Assembly (NCBI GenBank): GCA_029261155.1
Contig: JAJDBW010000038.1
Coordinates: 71,706-126,125, forward strand
Origin: Nitrospirota bacterium
GTDB lineage: Bacteria > Nitrospirota > Nitrospiria > SBBL01 > JAADHI01
Reading direction: 5' to 3'
DNA: 54,420 nucleotides
In this document: positions 25,612-33,403 of the stretch, piece by piece
Position numbering within the stretch: position 1 is the stretch's first letter
Layout: each line of letters begins with the position of its first letter
Translations under genes and position numbers: made by a program
The notes under the pieces: model-generated
Told to the model about the DNA's origin: nothing
The model's database searches: none
Seen by the model: the letters and a program-made list of their open reading frames with translations, nothing else

Positions 25612-26391
25612 CTATTCGATCATGTCTTCGATGGGGCTGCTGGCTTGGGCGTATAGCTTCTTTGGGATCCGTCCGGCAAGATAGGCGAGTCGTCCGGCGA
25701 CCACAGCGTGCTTCATGGCTTCCGCCATTTGCATTGGGTTTTTCGCACCTGCGATCGCGGTATTCATCAAGATGCCGTCACATCCGAGCTCCATGGCGAT
25801 CGCAGCATCGGATGCCGTGCCCACACCTGCATCGACAATGATTGGGACCGAAATCGTTTCCATGATGATTCTGAGGTTATAGGGATTGCGAATGCCAAGG
25901 CCTGACCCAATGGGTGCTGCCAAAGGCATTACGACGGCTGCCCCGGCATCGACTAGTTTTCTTGCCATAATGGGATCGTCATTCGTATAAGGAAGAACGA
26001 TAAACCCTTCCTTCGCCAAGACACGCGTTGCTTCGAGTAGGGCTTCGTTATCTGGGAACAAGGTTTTTTGATCGCCGATGACCTCGAGCTTTATCATGTC
26101 CGATACCCCTGAAGCACGGGCCAAGCGTGCGGTCCGAATTGCTTCTTCTGCGGTATAACATCCGGCCGTATTCGGGAGAATTTTATAGACCTTGGGATCG
26201 AGGTAGTCGAGAAGGTTTTCTTTGGAAGGGTCAGTGATGTTGACCCGCCGCACTGCGACCGTGACACAATCGGCTCCCGATATCTCTACGGCCTTCTTGG
26301 TTTCCTCAAAAGATGCATATTTGCCTGTTCCTACAATTAATCGCGAACGAAATTCGATGTCTCCGACAACCAAGGGTGTGTCAGTCGGCAT
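25612..26391 (-). CDS. thiG: Thiazole synthase ThiG
   Basis: 259 residues, full length. [65 protein letters not shown] and [12 protein letters not shown] are all typical of ThiG. It builds the thiazole ring from DXP, dehydroglycine and sulfur carried on ThiS. The ATG at 26391 lies inside the end of thiS (11-nt overlap). Confidence 0.95.
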   Translation of the reverse strand: MPTDTPLVVGDIEFRSRLIVGTGKYASFEETKKAVEISGADCVTVAVRRVNITDPSKENLLDYLDPKVYKILPNTAGCYTAEEAIRTARLARASGVSDMIKLEVIGDQKTLFPDNEALLEATRVLAKEGFIVLPYTNDDPIMARKLVDAGAAVVMPLAAPIGSGLGIRNPYNLRIIMETISVPIIVDAGVGTASDAAIAMELGCDGILMNTAIAGAKNPMQMAEAMKHAVVAGRLAYLAGRIPKKLYAQASSPIEDMIE

Positions 26392-26593
26392 GCTCTCCCC
26401 CTCCTATAAAACTGATGATTTCGATTTGGTCTCCTGGATGAAGCAAGGTGCTATGATAATCCTCTCTGTGAATGACAGTCAAATTAATCTCAACGGCGAT
26501 ACGCTCCGCGGAAAGATTTAGCTGCGTTAAGAAGGCGGCGAGTGTGGTATTTGGTCCGGTTTCGTGCGGGTCGCCGTTTACGGTAATTTGCAT
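26381..26593 (-). CDS. thiS: Sulfur carrier protein ThiS with a C-terminal tail
   Basis: 70 residues, beta-grasp sulfur carrier. The fold pattern ([40 protein letters not shown]) is clear. Unusually, the reading frame goes on for four residues (EHAD) after the Gly-Gly-Gly before TGA, because the gene runs into thiG. ThiS must expose a terminal Gly for adenylation, so the tail would have to be removed or the gene carries an extension. No strong ribosome site is visible; a small hairpin precedes the start. Confidence 0.85.
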   Translation of the reverse strand: MQITVNGDPHETGPNTTLAAFLTQLNLSAERIAVEINLTVIHREDYHSTLLHPGDQIEIISFIGGGEHAD

Positions 26594-26603
26594 TAGGTTT
26601 CCA

Positions 26604-26620
26604 GCCGACGCGATGTCGGC
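26604..26620 (-). promoter_or_regulatory. Hairpin just upstream of thiS start
   Basis: GCCGAC / GTCGGC with a 5-nt loop, 10 nt before the thiS ATG. It could limit ribosome access. The conserved TPP riboswitch sequences were looked for in the 204-nt leader and not found. Confidence 0.35.
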
Positions 26621-26797
26621 AATCGAATTAGAAAATAGGGTTTCGGACCTTGTCTGACCTGAAGATTAAAAGCAGGCGGGTTGTATCACAAAGAAGTAGT
26701 CGAAGCAAGGCGATGAATTGGACGAAAAGATGATAACTGACATTGAACACGTCTGGCGACAACAAGCAACAAGCGCGGCGCTCTCCTAGGGCATGGT

Positions 26798-27118
26798 TTA
26801 ACTGAAGGATTGACCACAGCCACAGGTGGTTTTTGCATTTGGATTCTTGATTGAGAAGCCCGCTTGTTCGAGTTCGTCTTTATAATCCACCTCGGTACCG
26901 GTCAGCATGGGTGCGCTGTAAGGATCGACAAAGACTCTCAGTCCGTGAATTTCGGTGACTTCATCCTCTTCCGTTTCGTTCTCTTCAAAGGCCATCCCAT
27001 ATTGGAAGCCCGAACACCCACCGCCTTCGACATAGACTCGGAGTCCAAAGCCTTCTTTATCTTCCGCCTTCATAATTTCTCTGAGCTTAACGCTCGCTTG
27101 CTCTGTAACAACGACCAT
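26798..27118 (-). CDS. erpA: ErpA/IscA-type iron-sulfur cluster insertion protein
   Basis: 106 residues. A-type carrier with the three cluster cysteines C35 (GGGCSG), C99 and C101 (CGCG). An acidic insertion (EENETEEDEVTE) is common in the ErpA branch. It delivers Fe-S clusters to apoproteins, which fits the many Fe-S enzymes around it (NuoF-like protein, CoxS). It has its own extended -10 promoter. Confidence 0.9.
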   Translation of the reverse strand: MVVVTEQASVKLREIMKAEDKEGFGLRVYVEGGGCSGFQYGMAFEENETEEDEVTEIHGLRVFVDPYSAPMLTGTEVDYKDELEQAGFSIKNPNAKTTCGCGQSFS

Positions 27119-27157
27119 TGTTCTTCTCCTCTATCAAGGGTGTTTCCGTAGAACTTA

Positions 27158-27163
27158 ATTATA
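27158..27163 (-). promoter_or_regulatory. Extended -10 promoter of erpA
   Basis: TGGTATAAT on the minus strand: a perfect TATAAT with the TGn extension, about 40 nt upstream of the erpA ATG. The -35 region is poor. Confidence 0.5.
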
Positions 27164-27183
27164 CCAAATATTGAGTACGTTAT

Positions 27184-28482
27184 CTAATGCTGAATGGCGA
27201 AGGGGCACCGACCGATATTGACATGCTGCTCGAATTCTTCTCTAAAGTGATGAAAGATACTTTCGACTGCGATCGCTGCTCCGGTTAGAAGAAAGCATTG
27301 CCCACGGCCCTTAATCATGGTGCAAACCTGCATCACTTGGTCTATTTCTTTTTCGCTCCCCGAGCCTGATTCAATTTTCTCAAGGATCTCTGCGAGGTGG
27401 ACTGTTCCTAGTTCACAAGGCGGGCATTGCCCGCAGCTTTCTCTCGCAAAAAATCGTGTATATTCAATGGCGGCACGGATCATACAGGCCTCTTCGGCCA
27501 TGACGATAACCGCGCCCGTGCCAAGGCCGGATCCCGCTTCTTTCAGCGTGTCGAAATCAAGTGGCACATCAACTTGATTTGCAGGAAGTATAGAAGTCGA
27601 GGGTCCTCCCGGAAAAAACGCTTTTAAAACGGCCCCATCTTTAATGCCGCCACCGCAGTCTTCGATCAATGTTCTGAGGGGCGTACCCAGGGGAAGCTCG
27701 TACAAACCGGGCCGGTTTACGTCCCCGGTTAAAGTGAAGATCATGGTACCCGGACTACTGTTTGTTCCGATTGAGCGAAAACGCTCAGTTCCCTCGCGGA
27801 CAATCCCGGGGATGTTCGAAATCGATTCAGCATTATTGACGACAGTGGGTTTTCCGAAGAGCCCGTGCATTGCAGGGTAATATGGCGGTTTTTGCCGCGG
27901 CTTAGCCACTTTACCTTCGATGACTTCCAGCAATGCCGTTTCTTCTCCGGCAACATAGGTTCCAGGGCTCGGACAAATTTTTAATGATACGCCTAAGCCA
28001 GGAGAACTCGGCATTTTCCCCCAATGTCCCTGCGCTTTCGATTCTTGAAGCGCCTCTTCCATAAATTGAATTTCTTGCTCGTAACGGCCGTTGATGTAGA
28101 TGTAGGCCTCCGAAGCACCGATGGCGTAGGCCGCTAAAATAACGCCCTCAATCAGCTGGTGCGGGTTGGTCCGGAGTAGAAATCGATCTTTAAAGGTGCC
28201 GGGCTCGTCTTCGGCAGCGTTACAGCAGAGGTAGCGTTCCGTTTCTTTTTGCTGGACGACAAAGTCCCATTTTTTCCAAGTTGGAAATCCGGCTCCGCCG
28301 CGTCCGCGGAGACCGGAAGATTTGACGGCCTCTAAAACACCGGAAGGACCCAGTGTTTCGATTGCTTTGTTCAAGCCCGCGTACCCTCCTTTTTGAAGGT
28401 AAGCTTTATAGCTCAGCGGCTCAACCTTTAATAGGTCTTCTAAAGAGACATCATGGTCGGTTAATATCCGCCAGCTATTCAC
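27184..28482 (-). CDS. Orphan NuoF-like NADH-oxidising flavoprotein
   Basis: 432 residues. FMN and NADH sites GLRGRGGAGFPT, CCNAAEDEPGTFKDR and GEETALLEVIEG, then the SLBB-like region and the [4Fe-4S] ligands ESCGQCPPC ... GRGQC near the C-terminus. It belongs to the 51-kDa complex I / FdsB / HoxF family. No nuoE, nuoG or formate dehydrogenase gene is adjacent, so its partner is unknown. The FMN motif is followed by WKKW instead of the usual GLKW. GTG start at 28482; it follows the zinc-ribbon gene by 63 nt, probably in the same sigma-54 transcript. Confidence 0.85.
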   Translation of the reverse strand: MNSWRILTDHDVSLEDLLKVEPLSYKAYLQKGGYAGLNKAIETLGPSGVLEAVKSSGLRGRGGAGFPTWKKWDFVVQQKETERYLCCNAAEDEPGTFKDRFLLRTNPHQLIEGVILAAYAIGASEAYIYINGRYEQEIQFMEEALQESKAQGHWGKMPSSPGLGVSLKICPSPGTYVAGEETALLEVIEGKVAKPRQKPPYYPAMHGLFGKPTVVNNAESISNIPGIVREGTERFRSIGTNSSPGTMIFTLTGDVNRPGLYELPLGTPLRTLIEDCGGGIKDGAVLKAFFPGGPSTSILPANQVDVPLDFDTLKEAGSGLGTGAVIVMAEEACMIRAAIEYTRFFARESCGQCPPCELGTVHLAEILEKIESGSGSEKEIDQVMQVCTMIKGRGQCFLLTGAAIAVESIFHHFREEFEQHVNIGRCPFAIQH

Positions 28483-28545
28483 AAAGGCAACCCTTACAGC
28501 ACTTGGGGGCGAGTTGGTTATATTTTTAGAGTAGACGATGTCGTT

Positions 28546-28737
28546 TTAGTACGACATCAATTTACGGTTTCTCGCCTGAAGGTGTGGCCTATGCTGTCTG
28601 TTCGAATCGATTAATGGGTCTGTAATCTCACCGCAGACCATACATCGGTACCCGACGAAACAAAGTTTACCGGTGTCATCTTTCAAATCTTGAAAAGACT
28701 CTGAAACCATAAAGCCACTACATCGTGGACAACTCAT
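28546..28737 (-). CDS. Small zinc-ribbon protein under a sigma-54 promoter
   Basis: 63 residues with ribosome site AAGGAGG. CxxC pairs are SCPRCSG and RCMVCGE, with FVG between, like the protein at 3620-3865. The gene follows a consensus -24/-12 promoter and lies directly downstream of a sigma-54 activator gene. Function unknown; a redox or metal role is only a guess. Confidence 0.75.
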   Translation of the reverse strand: MSCPRCSGFMVSESFQDLKDDTGKLCFVGYRCMVCGEITDPLIDSNRQHRPHLQARNRKLMSY

Positions 28738-28781
28738 TTCCGACCTCCTTGTTTTGGTTCAATGCTACTACCTCTAAGGAA

Positions 28782-28797
28782 AGCAAAATAAGTGCCA
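28782..28797 (-). promoter_or_regulatory. Sigma-54 (-24/-12) promoter
   Basis: TGGCAC-TTATT-TTGCT on the minus strand, a full match to TGGCACN5TTGCW, about 45-60 nt upstream of the zinc-ribbon ATG at 28737. Neighbouring sigma-54 activator gene supports function. Confidence 0.8.
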
Positions 28798-28822
28798 CAT
28801 TCTAAAACTGAAGTATCTGTTT

Positions 28823-28837
28823 TAAATCAATGATTTA
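28823..28837. promoter_or_regulatory. 15-bp palindrome upstream of the sigma-54 promoter
   Basis: TAAATCA-A-TGATTTA, perfect 7-base arms. A half-site copy ATGATTTA recurs at 28845-28852. It lies 26 bp upstream of the -24 element, close for an enhancer but possible as an activator or repressor site. Confidence 0.4.
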
Positions 28838-28882
28838 GTGTCTAATGATTTATACAGTATTGTTTTGTTTTGAAACGTTTTG

Positions 28883-28899
28883 ATTGAACGTGGTTCAAT
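28883..28899. promoter_or_regulatory. 17-bp inverted repeat, candidate activator-binding site
   Basis: ATTGAAC-GTG-GTTCAAT, perfect 7-base arms, immediately after the stop of the sigma-54 activator and 86 bp upstream of the -24 element, a typical enhancer distance. It has no T-run on the minus strand, so it is not an obvious terminator. Confidence 0.5.
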
Positions 28900-28900
28900 A

Positions 28901-30208
28901 TTAAACGTTTTTTTGGGTCTTGGTCAAACCGTAAGTTTTTAATTTTCGCCACAATGTGGTCCGGCTCATCTTAAGTTTCTCTGCTGTTTTTTTGTAATTC
29001 CATGAAGTTTGATTTAACACTTTTACGATGAGTTCTTGCTCCATGGTTTGCAAAGGGTCTTCTCCTTCGACAGCAACGCCGATCATATCTTTTCGAGTCG
29101 GTTGGATATTTTTCTGTATATGCTCCGCTTCGAGGACCTCTCCTGAGCAAAAAACCATTACGTGTTCTATGATGTTTTCAAGCTCTCGAATATTGCCTGG
29201 GAAATCATAGGCCATGAGAATCTCCATGGCCTCGGGTGCGACTCGAATAACCTTCCTTCCCATTTCTGTATTGAAGCGGTGAATAAAATGGTTTACGAGA
29301 AGAGGGATGTCGTCCTTTCGTTCCCGCAGGGGTGGTAGCTCGATGGGTACAACCCGCAATCGGTAGTAAAGGTCTTGCCGAAATTCTTTCGTCTCGACCG
29401 CCTTTTTTAAATCTTTATTCGTTGCCGCGATGAGACGGATATCGACTTTAATCCGCCGAGTGTCCCCAACCTTTTCGAGCTCTCCCTCTTGAACGACGCG
29501 AAGCAGTTTCGCTTGGGTCGATAAACTGATTTCCCCAATTTCGTCTAAAAACAGCGTTCCGCCGTCGGCCAGTTCGAAGCGGCCTAATTTATGGGTGACG
29601 GCTCCGGTAAAGGCACCTCGGACATGGCCGAAAAGTTCACTTTCGAGCAGGCTTTCGGCGAGAGCGGCGCAATTGACGCGGATAAAAGGCTTGTCTTCAC
29701 GCGTGCTGTGTTGGTGAATGGAATGGGCCACCAATTCTTTGCCCGTGCCGCTTTCACCCTCAATTAAAACTGTCGCATTCGTTTTGGCAATTTTGGGGAT
29801 GAGGTCGTAAATGGTTTGCATCTTCTGGCTTTTACCGACCATGTTTTCAAAGGAATAACGTGCGCGGATGGCCTCGGTCATCACTTTGCTTTTAATTTTT
29901 TCTTCAATCAGCTGCCACATAAATTTTGCCGCCAGGCCACCGATGACTTCGACACCTCCATGATCTTTTTCCAATGCGTCTCGGACCTCGTTGTTTCCGG
30001 TGACATCGATAATTAGATCCACCTTGCCTTTCAAGAGCTGTCGGTAATCTGTTGCTGTCGGAATTTTATAGCGTCGTGCGAGATCGATGCCGGGGGTTTT
30101 TGGATAGATGTCCGCAATGCCCACGATCTTGACGAGCGGATCTTTGTGTAGGATTTCAATGAGAGCTGCGCCGCCTCTTCCAGCGCCGATAATGACGACT
30201 TGGGTCAA
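28901..30208 (-). CDS. Sigma-54-dependent activator with N-terminal NAD-type Rossmann domain
   Basis: 435 residues. Residues 1-95 form a dinucleotide-binding Rossmann fold (VVIIGAGRGGAAL, G8-x-G10-x-x-G13; GIADIYP; DLIIDVTGN). Then a sigma-54 AAA+ domain: Walker A GESGTGKE (151-158), the sigma-54 contact loop GAFTGA (198-203), Walker B TLFLDEIGE. A Fis-type helix-turn-helix closes it (KKTAEKLKMSRTTLWRKL). Inferred: senses NAD(H) or a related ligand and activates the divergently readable sigma-54 promoter at 28782-28797, i.e. zinc-ribbon protein and NuoF-like flavoprotein. Confidence 0.88.
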   Translation of the reverse strand: MTQVVIIGAGRGGAALIEILHKDPLVKIVGIADIYPKTPGIDLARRYKIPTATDYRQLLKGKVDLIIDVTGNNEVRDALEKDHGGVEVIGGLAAKFMWQLIEEKIKSKVMTEAIRARYSFENMVGKSQKMQTIYDLIPKIAKTNATVLIEGESGTGKELVAHSIHQHSTREDKPFIRVNCAALAESLLESELFGHVRGAFTGAVTHKLGRFELADGGTLFLDEIGEISLSTQAKLLRVVQEGELEKVGDTRRIKVDIRLIAATNKDLKKAVETKEFRQDLYYRLRVVPIELPPLRERKDDIPLLVNHFIHRFNTEMGRKVIRVAPEAMEILMAYDFPGNIRELENIIEHVMVFCSGEVLEAEHIQKNIQPTRKDMIGVAVEGEDPLQTMEQELIVKVLNQTSWNYKKTAEKLKMSRTTLWRKLKTYGLTKTQKNV

Positions 30209-30265
30209 TTTATTCGATCTCCATGACTCGCTTTGGAGAAGCCGAGGCGCATCGGGGCTAGCGGT

Positions 30266-31222
30266 TTAGGATGAGATGACGGTGTCGACTTCCTTGCAGA
30301 GTGCTTTTACTGCGTTTGCCGAACGCAGGAGGCTGCGACTTTCGTCAGCCGTTAATTCGATTTCAAGAATTTCTTCAATGCCGTCCTTCCCGAGCTTAAC
30401 CGGAACACCGATGAAAACGTCTTCAAGTTTATATTCGCTTTGGCAGAGTGCAGAACAGGGCAGGATTTTTTTCTTATCTTTTAAGATCGCTTCAACCATT
30501 TCGATAATTGCCGCAGAAGGCGCAAAATAGGCTGATCCCGTTTTGAGCAGTTTTACGATCTCCGCACCACCATCACGCGTTCTTTGTAGGATGGTATCGA
30601 GTTTTTCTTTGGAAAGTAGGTCCATGATCGGTATGCCTGCCACCGTTGTATAGCGGGGCAGCGGCACCATGCTGTCGCCGTGGCCTCCTAAAACGAGCGT
30701 CTGAATGTTTTCGACCGAAACCTTGAGTTCCATGGCGAGAAAAGATCGAAAGCGCGCCGAATCAAGCACTCCGGCCATCCCCATGACGCGTTCTTTGGGA
30801 AAGCCGCTCGTTCGATAGGCCACATAGGTTATGGCGTCTAGGGGATTTGAAACCACGATCAAAATAGATTCGGGTGAGCGCTTCACAACTGCTTGGGTCA
30901 CTTCTTTTACGATTTTTGCATTGACGCGGAGCAGATCTCCTCGGCTCATGCCCGGTTTTCTTGGAATACCGGAAGTGATCACCACGACATCGGAGCCCGC
31001 GGTTGTTTCATAATCGTCCGAACCGGTCAAGAGGCTATCGTAGCCATAAATAGGCGCTGTTTCGGACAGGTCGAGGGCTTTTCCTTTCGGCATGTCGGCT
31101 GCGATGTCAATTAACACCACATCGGCAATTTCTTTTTCGGCGAGGCGTTGGGCCGCGGTACCCCCAACATGTCCAGCACCGATAATGGTGACCTTATTCC
31201 TTTTTCGCATTAATCCGTCCAT
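30266..31222 (-). CDS. mdh: Malate dehydrogenase (LDH-like type)
   Basis: 318 residues. Interconverts malate and oxaloacetate with NAD. NAD fold [22 protein letters not shown]-type Asp at VLIDI, substrate Arg in [38 protein letters not shown] and the active-site [11 protein letters not shown]. This is the LDH-like MDH group. A second ATG 12 nt inside (MRKRNKV) is an equally possible start. Adjacent upstream of the Rossmann-sigma54 activator, 57 nt apart. Confidence 0.94.
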   Translation of the reverse strand: MDGLMRKRNKVTIIGAGHVGGTAAQRLAEKEIADVVLIDIAADMPKGKALDLSETAPIYGYDSLLTGSDDYETTAGSDVVVITSGIPRKPGMSRGDLLRVNAKIVKEVTQAVVKRSPESILIVVSNPLDAITYVAYRTSGFPKERVMGMAGVLDSARFRSFLAMELKVSVENIQTLVLGGHGDSMVPLPRYTTVAGIPIMDLLSKEKLDTILQRTRDGGAEIVKLLKTGSAYFAPSAAIIEMVEAILKDKKKILPCSALCQSEYKLEDVFIGVPVKLGKDGIEEILEIELTADESRSLLRSANAVKALCKEVDTVISS

Positions 31223-31352
31223 TCCAAAGCGAACTTCCTCGGTTATTCATGAGGGTGTTAAAAAAACAATCCAGAATATTACCGCAAATGGAGAAATGAA
31301 GCAAGACCGTGAATTAAAATGTGAAACAAGATCAATAACCTTATCACATCGA

Positions 31353-32177
31353 TCACTGTCTTTCTGGCAGTTGATCTGTTGTTCCTTGAATTGAGCTCGA
31401 TTTTAGATGGAGTAATACGGTTTCTGCTGCCTTTCTGTCATATTGGGCTTGAATGGGGTCTTCCGGCTTTGTGATCGATAACAAGTGTTCGAGTGCTGCG
31501 ATGGCCGCCTCTTTTTTTTCTTGAAGAAGATAACTCTGTGCCAGTTCCAGGTAATGCTGCGTTCGGAACGCATTCTCCTCTACTGCACGCTCGAGCAAGG
31601 TGACCGATTTTTCGATTGATCCACCCAAAAGGCGGGGAAGCTTGCGATATAAGACGCCGAGTACATGGTGGGCTACGTCGTTTGTCGGATCTAATTCAAG
31701 CACCATCCGGATTTCCGTTTTGATTTTTGTAATGAGAAAGAGTGATTTGATGACCCCCTTTAATTCTCCGATACGTCCATAAGCGATTGCGAGCATCAAG
31801 TGGCCCCCGAGGCTCTTTGGATTTACGGTAATGGCGGCCTGGGCATGGTGCTGTGCCCTATTGTAGGCGGTGATCTTCGCTTCTGTTTCTGCACTTTCGG
31901 CGCGATCACCCTTCCATAGAAAAGAGCGCGCCTGTTTCCAGTGGGCTTCTTCCTGTTGGGGATCGTCTGTTATGATTTTTTTGTAAAGCGCGATTGCCTG
32001 CTCGGCATGATCGGCTTGATCTCGACTCCGGTATAGCGCTTCCGCTTTGAGCAAAGTCGCAGTGACAAAGGCCTCGCGGTCACTGGGATCAATGGCCTGG
32101 GTCACTGATGCTGCAGAGAATGACGCCGCCAAAAAGAGATAAAGGATGAGGAGAGGGCTAAGACCCGGGCGGGTCAC
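31353..32177 (-). CDS. Exported TPR protein (TatT/RMDN-like)
   Basis: 274 residues. Signal peptide (LSPLLILYLFLAASFSAASVTQA), then TPR-like helices: ALYKKIITDDPQQEEAHWKQAR, HAQAAITVNPKSLGGHLMLA and VLELDPTNDVAHHVLGVLYR, with a LPRLLGGSIEKSV stretch typical of the TatT/RMDN set. Probably a periplasmic scaffold. Its ATG overlaps the upstream stop (ATGA), so it is coupled to the transglycosylase. Confidence 0.75.
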   Translation of the reverse strand: MTRPGLSPLLILYLFLAASFSAASVTQAIDPSDREAFVTATLLKAEALYRSRDQADHAEQAIALYKKIITDDPQQEEAHWKQARSFLWKGDRAESAETEAKITAYNRAQHHAQAAITVNPKSLGGHLMLAIAYGRIGELKGVIKSLFLITKIKTEIRMVLELDPTNDVAHHVLGVLYRKLPRLLGGSIEKSVTLLERAVEENAFRTQHYLELAQSYLLQEKKEAAIAALEHLLSITKPEDPIQAQYDRKAAETVLLHLKSSSIQGTTDQLPERQ

Positions 32178-33220
32178 CCGATCCCATTGCTAGAAAAAAT
32201 CCGGGACAGTTGAACGATGGTCAGGGCGTAATGAACAGAGATGTTGTAGCGGGTGATGGCGCGGAAATTGTCGAACAAGGCCAGTAAGGCTTCTTCTCCC
32301 GGTTCCGGTTCATAGAAGGCGAAGGAGACGTCATCATCCCCCTTCGCCGGGGCGGGGACTTCGATGCCTAGTTTCAGGGCCTTCGCCACCGGAAGGGTCT
32401 TTCGGAAGCCGGCTTTGGCGACTTTTTGGGCTTCTGGGGAGTCCTTCAGGATGCGAGCGGGAAGGTAGGTGAGTTGGCCTGGTTTCCAGCCGAAAGTTTT
32501 AAGGTAGTTGGCAACGCTGCCATAGATATCGCCCTTCGAATGCCAAAGATCTTTTTTGCCGTCTTCGTCAAAATCGACGGCATATCTTAAATAACTGGAT
32601 GGAATAAATTGTGGCACGCCAAAGGCCCCGGCATACGAACTTTTTATAGAAAGGGGGTCGATCCCTTCCTCTCTGCAGAGGCGAAGAAAGGCGATAAGTT
32701 CTTCCCGGTAGAACTTTTCTCGCCGCGGGTAGATGGAATAGGCCGTGTTGTAAATATCGAAAGCCCGGTATTTTTCGATGCCGGGCTTTCCAAAGCGCGT
32801 CTCGACGCCGAGTATGCTGGTGATGACTTCCTTATCTACACCATATTTTTTTTCGACGGTCGTCATGAGCGTCTTGTTTTTTTCGAGGTAGGCTTTACCG
32901 AGTTGGATCATGTCGTCTTTGATGAATATTTTTCGATATTTGTAATAAGGAAGGTGTTCAGCCGGTCGCTCAAACTTTTCAACAATATCTTCTTGAAAGA
33001 CCACCTTTTTAAAAAGCGCCGTCAGTTCCTCCGCTTTGAATTTATGTTTTTGCGTGAGTTCTTTAAGGAGTTCCCGATATTTTGGGTCTTCTAAATTCAC
33101 GCCGCGTGAGGTCTCGGCCGAAAAGATGGAATTCGGTATGACTGCGGAGAGGGAGAGCAGGCTTCCCATGCCAATGAGGCGCGGCAGCGCTTGCTTTAAA
33201 AATGTTCGACGGCATTCCAT
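32174..33220 (-). CDS. MltB-type lytic murein transglycosylase with Tat-like signal
   Basis: 348 residues. The catalytic Glu is in SILGVETRFGK; SSYAGAFGVPQFIPSSYLRYAVDFDEDG and SVANYLKTFGW are standard for the SLT_2/MltB fold. It cleaves glycan strands to 1,6-anhydromuropeptides. The N-terminus CRRTFLKQALPRLIG has a twin-arginine RRxFLK motif before a hydrophobic stretch, suggesting Tat export, which is unusual for this family. No lipobox is seen. Confidence 0.87.
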   Translation of the reverse strand: MECRRTFLKQALPRLIGMGSLLSLSAVIPNSIFSAETSRGVNLEDPKYRELLKELTQKHKFKAEELTALFKKVVFQEDIVEKFERPAEHLPYYKYRKIFIKDDMIQLGKAYLEKNKTLMTTVEKKYGVDKEVITSILGVETRFGKPGIEKYRAFDIYNTAYSIYPRREKFYREELIAFLRLCREEGIDPLSIKSSYAGAFGVPQFIPSSYLRYAVDFDEDGKKDLWHSKGDIYGSVANYLKTFGWKPGQLTYLPARILKDSPEAQKVAKAGFRKTLPVAKALKLGIEVPAPAKGDDDVSFAFYEPEPGEEALLALFDNFRAITRYNISVHYALTIVQLSRIFSSNGIG

Positions 33221-33335
33221 AAATAGGCTCCTTCAATTCGAGAAACGACAATTCGTTTTGCTTGTAAGTATTGTCGCACGCAGAGGGTGATGATGTTCTC
33301 CATAACCGCAAGTCGGGAAGGCGAAGTGTTGCTGC

Positions 33336-33352
33336 GCGTCTGAATCAGACGC
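33336..33352. repeat. 17-bp palindrome between HD protein and transglycosylase genes
   Basis: GCGTCTGA-A-TCAGACGC, perfect 8-base arms, in the 183-nt gap between two minus-strand genes. Too tight for a hairpin loop, so more likely an operator than a terminator. No regulator is assigned. Confidence 0.4.
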
Positions 33353-33403
33353 TTAACCTTTGCCATAATGTATTGAAAGCCACGCCTTTTGTCAATCCGA
33401 TGT

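Noticed and set aside
26594-26797. TPP riboswitch in the thiS leader
   Set aside because: The conserved CTGAGA and ACCTGATCTGG-type elements are absent on the coding strand; only a small hairpin near the start is seen.
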